The translations under genes were made by a program, and so were the position numbers. Of a stretch of DNA of 64,000 nucleotides, positions 57,372-64,000 are shown piece after piece. Every line of letters starts with the position of its first letter. The stretch's first letter is position 1. The notes under the pieces are model-generated. The model was not told where the DNA came from and did no database searches. It was given only the letters and a program-made list of their open reading frames with translations. The DNA comes from Paenibacillus doosanensis (GTDB lineage: Bacteria > Bacillota > Bacilli > Paenibacillales > NBRC-103111): positions 186,001 through 250,000 of the forward strand of contig NZ_JANYUY010000001.1 of NCBI RefSeq assembly GCF_025060755.1, written 5' to 3'.

Positions 57372-58175
57372 TCATCCCATTCCCATAAACTTCTTCAGCT
57401 TGTGCAGCACGCCCTGTTTCTCGTCCATAGGCAGCAAAGGCACCGTATCTCCCAAGATGCGCCGCGCGATGTTGCGATAGGCGATAGCGGCCCGGGAACT
57501 AGGGTTCATCACCGTCGGCTCGCCCATATTAGCCGCCTTAATGACGTACTCGTCGTCCGGAACGATCCCGAGCAAATCGATGGCCAATACGGAACAGATT
57601 TCATCGATATCGAGCATTTCGCCTTTTTTGACCATATTCGCGCGAATGCGGTTAATGACCAGCTTAGGGGATTCGATCCGCTCGTTCTCAAGCAATCCGA
57701 TGATCCTGTCGGCATCCCTTACGGCGGCATTCTCCGGGGTCGTTACAACGATCGCCTTGTCGGCGCCCGCGACGGCGTTCTTAAACCCTTGCTCGATTCC
57801 CGCAGGACAGTCGATAATGACGAATTCGAAGTCGCGCTTAAGCTCAAGAACGATATCGCGAACGGCTTCTGGGGAGACGGAATGCTTGTCTTTGGTCTGT
57901 GCGGCCGGCAGCATGTACAGCTCGTCGAAGCGCTTGTCCTTGACCAGCGCCTGCGCCAAACGGCAGCGGCCTTCCGCCACGTCCACCAAATCGTAAATAA
58001 TCCGGTTTTCAAGCCCCATGACGACATCCAGGTTTCTCAGGCCTATATCGGTATCCACCATACATACCTTTTTACCCTGCAGCGCCAGTGCCGTCCCGAT
58101 GTTGGCGGATGTGGTCGTCTTGCCGACGCCGCCTTTCCCCGAAGTTATGACGATAGCCTCTCCCATACGGTCCAC
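57372..58175 (-). CDS. minD: Septum-site-determining ATPase MinD
   Basis: 267 residues. Deviant Walker A SGKGGVGKTTTSANIG (11-26), switch regions DTDIGLRNLD and IIDCPAGIE, and the C-terminal amphipathic membrane-targeting helix (GVLHKLKKFMG). Activates MinC at the membrane to block division at poles. Follows minC after nine bases. Confidence 0.97.
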   Translation of the reverse strand: MDRMGEAIVITSGKGGVGKTTTSANIGTALALQGKKVCMVDTDIGLRNLDVVMGLENRIIYDLVDVAEGRCRLAQALVKDKRFDELYMLPAAQTKDKHSVSPEAVRDIVLELKRDFEFVIIDCPAGIEQGFKNAVAGADKAIVVTTPENAAVRDADRIIGLLENERIESPKLVINRIRANMVKKGEMLDIDEICSVLAIDLLGIVPDDEYVIKAANMGEPTVMNPSSRAAIAYRNIARRILGDTVPLLPMDEKQGVLHKLKKFMGMG

Positions 58176-58184
58176 TCCCTCTTC

Positions 58185-58847
58185 TTACTGCTTTGCAACC
58201 ATCTTATGCATATGGTGTATTTTATCTATTTCCATCTTGCCGTTCTTGACGTAGGCATACTCCATGAACGCTTCGTTAATGCCCCATTCGTCCGGCGGCC
58301 TGCTGATGATCGAAGCGATCCTAAGCTGCGTCGGCCGAAGATGGGACGCGGCGATAACCGTCGATTCGTCGCCGTCGAAGCCGGCATGGGCCAGCCCCCT
58401 CAGCGAACCCATAATATAAATGCTGCCCGAGCTAATAATGCTGCCGCCCGGATTCACATCTCCGAGGAACAAGAGATTGCCCTCTTCCGTCAACGTTTGC
58501 CCGGAACGGACAATGCCTCTCACCAGCTTGATTTCCGGCATATGGAAAACGGACTCCATCGGGTCCGCAATTTGCGATTCAATCGATTGGATCAGCAGGT
58601 TCCCCTTTTGCGAGATGATCGAGCGGATCTGTTCCTTTTCCACATCCGACGCGGCCCGCTTCCCGAGCTTCACATGCACGTGAATAATCGGGCCGGTCAA
58701 TATTTGCTGATGGGTTTTCTCCAGCTTATGCTGAAGCTCGCTTAACACTTCTCCAAACTCGCAGGTGTCGTCGAGCAAAAAAACAAGCCCGTCCTTAACA
58801 CCTTTTATCGTCACATGATGCTTAACTGCGGCCATACACTCCTCCAA
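58185..58847 (-). CDS. minC: Septum-site-determining protein MinC
   Basis: 220 residues. N-terminal FtsZ-inhibiting domain (1-105) and C-terminal right-handed beta-helix with VRSGQTLTEEGNLLFLGDVNPGG and IYIMGSLRGLAHAG. Inhibits FtsZ polymerisation together with MinD. Confidence 0.96.
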   Translation of the reverse strand: MEECMAAVKHHVTIKGVKDGLVFLLDDTCEFGEVLSELQHKLEKTHQQILTGPIIHVHVKLGKRAASDVEKEQIRSIISQKGNLLIQSIESQIADPMESVFHMPEIKLVRGIVRSGQTLTEEGNLLFLGDVNPGGSIISSGSIYIMGSLRGLAHAGFDGDESTVIAASHLRPTQLRIASIISRPPDEWGINEAFMEYAYVKNGKMEIDKIHHMHKMVAKQ

Positions 58848-58905
58848 CCTCCCAGCCTATACATTTCGGCTTTTTTCAGCAGATCTCCTTCTTTTTCGCT
58901 GAAAA

Positions 58906-59433
58906 TTATTCCTCCGAGGCGGAAGACCCGCTGTGCATGCCCTCAAAAAGCTTTCTTACCGGGACATACACGATTAGGGCAAAGAGAAGATTGATCAGAG
59001 CGCTTGGGAGCATCTGATGGAGGAAAGCCCATTGCAAATCCAGATGCGTTGTCTGGAACAAACGGTACAGTCCGTATACGATCAATTCGTAAGCCAAGTT
59101 GCCGAGAACAATAACCAGCATGCTGACGACAATATTGGAATAAAGCCTGCGGTGCGTGAGGCCCGCCAAATAACCGGTCAAGCCGAGAGCGAACGAGATC
59201 GGCCCAAGCATAGGCGAGTAGTACATGATATCCTGCAGCAGCCCGAAAATAAGCCCGTACCAAAGCGCGGTATGCCGATTGACATAGAGTCCGATATAAA
59301 GAACGATAACCAGTATAAAATGCGGCGCCACGTAAACTCTGGATTGCCATACCCCGGGAATTAGCCATTGCAGCAGCGTTCCTTCCAAAATAAACAGCGC
59401 CCCGAGGATAATCCATAACCACTTCCGCGTCAC
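58906..59433 (-). CDS. mreD: Rod-shape-determining protein MreD
   Basis: 175 residues with five membrane helices (about 5-25, 35-55, 65-85, 100-130, 145-165), starting MTRKWLWIILGALFILEGTLL. Member of the MreBCD elongation complex. Overlaps mreC by four bases; followed by minC after 58 bases. Confidence 0.92.
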   Translation of the reverse strand: MTRKWLWIILGALFILEGTLLQWLIPGVWQSRVYVAPHFILVIVLYIGLYVNRHTALWYGLIFGLLQDIMYYSPMLGPISFALGLTGYLAGLTHRRLYSNIVVSMLVIVLGNLAYELIVYGLYRLFQTTHLDLQWAFLHQMLPSALINLLFALIVYVPVRKLFEGMHSGSSASEE

Positions 59434-60308
59434 TGGGTTTCCTCCTGCTCCGGAACAATGACTACAAATACTTCTCTCAGATGGTCGAATCGCGCGTAAG
59501 GCTGAATCTCCGCTTCATGGGAAATGCCGAAGTTGCCGGGCTTCCGCGAAATCACCTTGCCTACCGGAATCCCCTTCGGAAACACTTGGCCCAGTCCGGA
59601 TGTGATGACTTCGTCCCCGACCTGCAGCTTATCGTTCGGGTCGATTTTGGTCATGATCAGCTTCTGGCTGGCAGGATCGTAGCTCTCGATAATGCCGAAC
59701 GACTCGTTTTCGCGATTTTTGATCGTGACGGAAATCGCCTTGGACGTATTGGCCGTATCGTCGACTCCGCTGAGCAGCTGAACGTTCGAATAAAACGAAA
59801 ACGTCTGCATGACCCGCCCGACCAGACCGTCTACCGAGACAACGGCCATATTCGGCTTGACTCCGTCCTTCTCTCCCAGGTTGATGCGAACCGTATTGTT
59901 CAGAGCGTCGGGGCTCAGCGCAACCACTTCGGCAATCCGGAACGTGTAGTTGTTGGCTTGCTTCTGCCGTTCGGTAAAGCCGAGCGCTTCCTGCAGCCGT
60001 TTGTTCTGCTGCTCAAGATCGTTTAGCCGCGTCGTGTCGCGCGCATATTTCGTCAACGTCTGCTTCAATACTTTGTTTTCGATAAAGATCGTACGCATTT
60101 GGTTCATATCCTCAAAGAAACCCGCTATATAGCCAGCGGGCTTATAAAACAATCCTTGTGTCCATGAAATCGTATCGCCCAAAAATTTCTCCGGCCAGGT
60201 CGTTTGCTGCCGTTTTCCCAGCGTCAAGCCCATCAGGGCGATGAAACAAATGAGGCCAAGCATTAGGATGAGCAGCCTCTTATTCCCCAATAATTTCAAA
60301 GCATACAC
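59430..60308 (-). CDS. mreC: Cell shape-determining protein MreC
   Basis: 292 residues. Short cytoplasmic tail, one membrane helix (about 10-30), a coiled coil (about 60-110, NKVLKQTLTKYARDTTRLNDLEQQNKRL) and the two beta-barrels with KDGVKPNMAVVSVDGLVGRV and VGDEVITSGLGQVFPKGIPVG. Scaffold of the elongasome. Confidence 0.96.
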   Translation of the reverse strand: MYALKLLGNKRLLILMLGLICFIALMGLTLGKRQQTTWPEKFLGDTISWTQGLFYKPAGYIAGFFEDMNQMRTIFIENKVLKQTLTKYARDTTRLNDLEQQNKRLQEALGFTERQKQANNYTFRIAEVVALSPDALNNTVRINLGEKDGVKPNMAVVSVDGLVGRVMQTFSFYSNVQLLSGVDDTANTSKAISVTIKNRENESFGIIESYDPASQKLIMTKIDPNDKLQVGDEVITSGLGQVFPKGIPVGKVISRKPGNFGISHEAEIQPYARFDHLREVFVVIVPEQEETQ

Positions 60309-60334
60309 CTTCTAACCTTTACCGCTTCATATTT

Positions 60335-61369
60335 TTAACGTCTGGATTTGCTCGTAGGACCCGATTTCATTTTGAACAGGTGGATGTTTTCAAGCGCTCT
60401 TCCCGTACCGATAGCTACGCAGTCAAGCGGATTTTCGGCAACCAGCACCGGCATTCCCGTTTCGCGGGACAGCAGCTTGTCCAGATTGCGCAGCAAGCCG
60501 CCGCCGCCCGTCAGCACGATACCGCGGTCCATAATATCGGCCGACAGCTCGGGAGGGCATTTCTCCAGCGTCACCTTCACCGCATCGACAATGCTGAATA
60601 CGGTATCGCTCAGCGCCTCGGTAATTTCATCGGAAGTCACCGCCATCGTCTTAGGCAAACCGCTAACCAGGTCGCGGCCGCGAATTTCGAAGCGAACCGA
60701 AGGGTCCATCGGCAGCGCCGACCCGATCTCCATCTTGATCGATTCCGCAGTGCGTTCCCCGATCATCAGATTGTAAGTCCGTTTAATGTATTGCGTGATG
60801 GCGTCATCCATCTCATCCCCCGCAACGCGGATGGAGCGGCTCGTTACGATGCCGCCGAGCGAAATGACGGCCACTTCCGTCGTTCCACCCCCGATGTCGA
60901 CGACCATGCTGCCCGTCGGCTCCCACACCGGCAAGTCCGCGCCGATCGCAGCCGCGAACGGCTCCTCGATCGTAAAAGCGTCGCGGGCTCCCGCCTGACG
61001 GGTCGCATCCTCCACCGCACGCTTTTCCACGGCGGTAATGCCGGAAGGCACGCATACCATGACGCTCGGATGACGCTGGAACAGCCAGCGGTCCTTTTGC
61101 GCCTGGCGTATAAAATATTTGATCATCGTAGATGTCGTGTCAAAATCGGCGATAACCCCGTCCTTCATCGGACGGACTGCGCGAATATTTCCGGGAGTAC
61201 GGCCAATCATCATTTTTGCGTCGTTGCCTACGGCCTCGATGGATTTGGTATCGGTGCGCAGCGCCACAACGGACGGCTCCCGCACGACGATGCCTTTCCC
61301 CTTCACATAGACCAATGTATTTGCTGTGCCCAGATCGATCCCCAGGTCTTTCGTAAAACCACCAAACAT
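60335..61369 (-). CDS. mreB: Rod shape-determining protein MreB
   Basis: 344 residues. Actin-like ATPase: phosphate 1 [17 protein letters not shown], phosphate 2 [15 protein letters not shown], adenosine [15 protein letters not shown]. Membrane-bound filaments that guide cell-wall synthesis. First gene of mreBCD-minCD-rodA. Confidence 0.98.
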   Translation of the reverse strand: MFGGFTKDLGIDLGTANTLVYVKGKGIVVREPSVVALRTDTKSIEAVGNDAKMMIGRTPGNIRAVRPMKDGVIADFDTTSTMIKYFIRQAQKDRWLFQRHPSVMVCVPSGITAVEKRAVEDATRQAGARDAFTIEEPFAAAIGADLPVWEPTGSMVVDIGGGTTEVAVISLGGIVTSRSIRVAGDEMDDAITQYIKRTYNLMIGERTAESIKMEIGSALPMDPSVRFEIRGRDLVSGLPKTMAVTSDEITEALSDTVFSIVDAVKVTLEKCPPELSADIMDRGIVLTGGGGLLRNLDKLLSRETGMPVLVAENPLDCVAIGTGRALENIHLFKMKSGPTSKSRR

Positions 61370-61501
61370 TTTTGGTACTCCCTTCCTTTATGACTGCACG
61401 TCCAAACAAACTGCAAAAGACCCGTTTCCGACACATCTTGCATGTATAGCGATCCGGGCAAAAGCTGACATTCTCTGTCCCGTATTAACCTTCATTTTCT
61501 T

Positions 61502-61524
61502 TAAAAATGAGGAAAATTCCTCAT
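61502..61524 (-). terminator. Probable terminator of radC
   Basis: ATGAGGAA/TTCCTCAT palindrome followed by TTTTTAAAG on the minus strand. Confidence 0.7.
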
Positions 61525-61538
61525 CTGTAACTATTATA

Positions 61539-62228
61539 TTACATCAAACCTTGCTCCTTCAAACTTATGTAACGGCGGTCGCCGATCACGACATGATCGA
61601 GCACGTCGATGCCTACGATATCTCCGGCTTCCACAAGCCGCTGCGTCATTTGAACGTCTTCGGAGCTTGGAGTAGGGTCGCCGCTCGGGTGGTTATGCAC
61701 GCAAATGATCGAAGCGCTGCTTCTCTTGATCGCCGCCCGAAACACTTCCCTCGGATGCACGATCGATGCGTTCAAACTGCCCATCGACAGCGTTTCCTGC
61801 CCAATAACGTGATTTTTTGTGTTTAAGAACAAGCATACGAAATGCTCCTTCTGCAAATAACGCATTTCCTCCATCATTAAACCGGATACGTCTTCGGGCG
61901 AACGAACCGTGACCGTCTCGGTCATCCCGCTGCGCGCCAGTCTTCGCCCAAGCTCGATGCCCGCTTGAACTTGAAGTCCTTTGGCCTCTCCGATTCCTTT
62001 GATCTCGGTTAATTGCTGCAGGCTCATATCGACAAGGTTCCGCAATCCGCCGGCTTGGCTCAGCAGCCGCTGCGCCAAATGAACGGCCGATTCCTGCACG
62101 GTTCCCGTACGTAGTAGAATAGCTAACAACTCCGCGTTACTTAATGCTTGAGCCCCATACTGCATCATGCGTTCTCTTGGTCGTTCTTCGTTTGGGACAT
62201 CGCGCAATGTCAAATTGGGCGATTCCAT
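61539..62228 (-). CDS. radC: RadC/YsxA family JAB1/MPN-domain protein
   Basis: 229 residues; AGAGGGG upstream of the ATG. N-terminal helix-hairpin-helix-like part (about 20-90, NAELLAILLRTG, LTEIKGIGEAKGLQV) and a C-terminal JAMM metal site HNHPSGDPTPSSEDV (H, H, D). In Bacillus subtilis this gene also stands directly upstream of mreB. The family name is historical; a repair role is not established. Confidence 0.95.
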   Translation of the reverse strand: MESPNLTLRDVPNEERPRERMMQYGAQALSNAELLAILLRTGTVQESAVHLAQRLLSQAGGLRNLVDMSLQQLTEIKGIGEAKGLQVQAGIELGRRLARSGMTETVTVRSPEDVSGLMMEEMRYLQKEHFVCLFLNTKNHVIGQETLSMGSLNASIVHPREVFRAAIKRSSASIICVHNHPSGDPTPSSEDVQMTQRLVEAGDIVGIDVLDHVVIGDRRYISLKEQGLM

Positions 62229-62285
62229 TCATTCCCCTCTTTCGTTAAAAAAGTCATTGAACCCTCATTATAGCATGACGAAGAC

Positions 62286-62891
62286 TCAAATAACAGCAAT
62301 GCCAAAACCGTTCAGCATATCGCTGAGCAGCGACAGCGGAAGGCCGACGACATTGAAATAATCGCCCTCGATCCGTTCGACGATCGTGGCTCCGAGCCCT
62401 TGAATCGCATAAGAGCCCGCCTTATCCATCGGCTCGCCCGTATCAATATAACGCTCAAGCTGGCTCCTCGTCAACGGCTTCATGTAAACTAATGTGACCT
62501 GATGAGAAACCGCCTCTTGTCCCGACTCCAGATCGATACAGGCTACGCCGCTGTATACCCGATGAGCTCTGCCCTGCAGCGCCGTCAGCATGCGCAGGGC
62601 GTCCTCCTTGTCCTTCGGCTTGCCGAGAACGGCGCCTTCCAGCACGACGATGGTATCGGAGCCGATCACAATGCCTTCTCTCTTGTTTTCTTGCTTATAC
62701 ATTTCGCAGACAGCCGCCGCTTTGCGACTGGATAATTGTTCCACGATGCCGGCCGGGCTAAGCCCCGGCTCCGTATCTTCATTCACGTCGCTCACGCGGA
62801 TTTCGTAAGGCAGCATGAGCGATCTTATCAATTCCTGCCTGCGCGGCGACGAAGACGCGAGTATCAATTTTTTTTGTCCCAAATTCGACAT
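62286..62891 (-). CDS. maf: Maf-family nucleotide pyrophosphatase
   Basis: 201 residues from the ATG at 62891, seven bases after AAGGAGA. Maf signatures LILASSSPRRQELI, SDTIVVLEGAVLGKP and GLPLSLLSDML. Hydrolyses non-canonical nucleotides (dTTP/UTP type); linked to septum formation and competence. Followed by radC and mreB as in Bacillus. Confidence 0.95.
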   Translation of the reverse strand: MSNLGQKKLILASSSPRRQELIRSLMLPYEIRVSDVNEDTEPGLSPAGIVEQLSSRKAAAVCEMYKQENKREGIVIGSDTIVVLEGAVLGKPKDKEDALRMLTALQGRAHRVYSGVACIDLESGQEAVSHQVTLVYMKPLTRSQLERYIDTGEPMDKAGSYAIQGLGATIVERIEGDYFNVVGLPLSLLSDMLNGFGIAVI

Positions 62892-63006
62892 ATACAATCT
62901 CCTTGCTTTCGAAAAGTATGGAGGCGAGTCCCAGCCACTGGCGCGGTAAACAAATGACCCTTTCGCTCGTTTGTTCCCGAATGATTCAAACTGAGCCGCC
63001 AGGCGG

Positions 63007-63249
63007 CTACAGCTTCCGGTAAATCCAGAAGGACGCCGCCAGGCCGAGCAGGCTGATCAAATTCAGCTTCAATTGGATGTGAAAATCGTATTTTAGCACA
63101 AGCAGATCCGCCCGCGGCTCCCAGGCAAGCTCGACGGACTTCGTCAAAAACGACAGTCCGGGCACAGGCGCCAGCAGCTGGCCGACCAGCGCTCCGGCTA
63201 CTAATCCTATGATAAGCAATAAAATAAAAGTAAATGTATTCTTTTTCAT
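63007..63249 (-). CDS. DUF4321 small membrane protein
   Basis: 80 residues: one N-terminal helix (about 6-28), a linker, and a second hydrophobic C-terminal helix (about 60-77). Matches the DUF4321 pattern of Bacillales (YneF/YtzB-like size, upstream of maf). Function unknown. Confidence 0.8.
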   Translation of the reverse strand: MKKNTFTFILLLIIGLVAGALVGQLLAPVPGLSFLTKSVELAWEPRADLLVLKYDFHIQLKLNLISLLGLAASFWIYRKL

Positions 63250-63374
63250 TCCGAATTCCCGTTCCTCTACCGAAATGTATGCTCACTCCGTCATTATAGC
63301 ATAGATTTGGAGAATGTTACCTGCTTACAACGGGCATCGGCGCCTTGTACAATGAAATGAGGAGGGATTCGTTT

Positions 63375-64000
63375 TGAAGCGTCGGCCATTGACTATCATC
63401 TTGTTTTTCCTAGCGCTGTGGATGGCTCTTCCGACCTCGTCCTTCGCCGCAAAAATCGTTGTGGATGCAGGCCACGGAGGCTCCGATCCCGGGGCTGTCG
63501 GGGTAAACGGCCTGTATGAAAAAACCGTCAATCTCGATATTGCCCGCAAATTAAAGGATTTTTTGACCCAGCAGGGCTATGAAGTGGCTATGTCGCGGAC
63601 GGACGATACTTACGTATCTTTAAAAGACCGGGTCGATTTTACCAACGCGCAGCATGCGGACCTGTTCGTATCGGTTCACGCCAATTCTTATTTCGATCCC
63701 GCGAGCCGGGGCGCTATGGTCTTATATTACGACTCCGCCTATCCTCAGGCGGATTACCCCGCGAGTCCGCAAATGGCGGCATTGACGCCAGAGAGCCGGA
63801 AGCTTGCGCAGTCCGTATTGGACAAGTTTGTTGAGACGACGGGCACGAGCAGCCTCGGGCTGATGGAAAGCTCCGTCTACGTCGTGCGAATGGGAACGAT
63901 CCCGAGCATCCTCGTAGAGACGGCGTTTCTGTCCAACGCGCAGGACGCGGATTTGCTCGCTAGCGACAAAGCAAGAACGCAGATGGCCAAGGCAATCGCC
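63375..64000 (+). CDS. N-acetylmuramoyl-L-alanine amidase (Amidase_3), 3' end outside the window
   Basis: At least 208 residues, open at the window edge. TTG start, seven bases after GAGGAGGG. Signal peptide (about 5-25, ending FAA). Amidase_3 zinc fold: VVDAGHGGSDPGA (first His), YEKTVNL (Glu), FVSVHANS (second His) and SILVETAFLSN (catalytic Glu). Cleaves the MurNAc-L-Ala bond of peptidoglycan. Any C-terminal wall-binding or SPOR part cannot be seen. Divergent from the DUF4321 gene. CwlD-like or a vegetative autolysin are both possible. Confidence 0.92.

Noticed and set aside
57330-57420. LHKLKK at the end of MinD and again at the start of RodA
   Set aside because: Six residues of amphipathic sequence; DNA differs enough that chance is the simpler explanation.

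Overview
The window looks like a piece of the chromosome of an endospore-forming, moderately GC-rich member of the Paenibacillaceae (Paenibacillus- or Cohnella-like). The reasons are the dense set of sporulation genes (spo0B, spoIVFA/FB, bofC, spoVB, a SafA-like LysM coat protein, a SpoIID/LytB protein, a comN homologue), gene order close to two Bacillus subtilis blocks (mreBCD-minCD-spoIVFAB-rplU-prp-rpmA-spo0B-obg-pheB-pheA and bofC-ruvAB-queA-tgt-yajC-secDF-spoVB), and accessory YesM/YesN-type regulation, a Gfo/Idh oxidoreductase and a heparinase-like lyase. I see no rRNA, tRNA, CRISPR array, prophage or insertion sequence. Most genes lie on the minus strand.

Positions 1-17 kb are accessory. 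They hold a cytoplasmic heparinase II/III-type lyase, an orphan MmyB-like ligand-binding domain, a heterodimeric ABC exporter, an LTA-synthase-like sulfatase-fold protein that lacks the usual membrane domain, an AraC regulator divergent from an oxidoreductase/sugar isomerase pair, and a response regulator - histidine kinase - lipoprotein operon with a cre-like site. The theme is carbohydrate sensing and breakdown.

Positions 17-33 kb hold Ku (no ligase nearby), a DUF445 protein, a bile-acid-symporter-family carrier, a second-type MraY, recJ-apt, a CDF metal exporter, secD-secF, comN, spoVB, a DUF421 protein, an ArsB/NhaD-type transporter, a YrzE-like membrane protein and yajC. Positions 33-47 kb hold tgt-queA-spoIID-like, ruvC-ruvA-ruvB, bofC, the SafA-like gene and the pheB-hom-thrB-pheA amino-acid cluster. 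Positions 47-64 kb hold a Nudix hydrolase, a TrpD2-like protein, spo0B-obg, rplU-prp-rpmA, rng, spoIVFA-spoIVFB, mreBCD-minCD-rodA, radC, maf, a DUF4321 protein and the start of an amidase gene that runs off the window.

Two non-coding signals are not explained by the genes. (1) Two roughly 156-bp intergenic sequences (16651-16806 and 43091-43247) align along their whole length and show compensatory base changes in predicted stems, so they look like two copies of a structured RNA that I cannot assign to a known class. (2) Two hairpin-forming tandem repeat arrays (upstream of the oxidoreductase gene and of recJ) share sequence and both end at the same 10-mer, CTTAGGAGGG, which is the ribosome binding site of the following gene.
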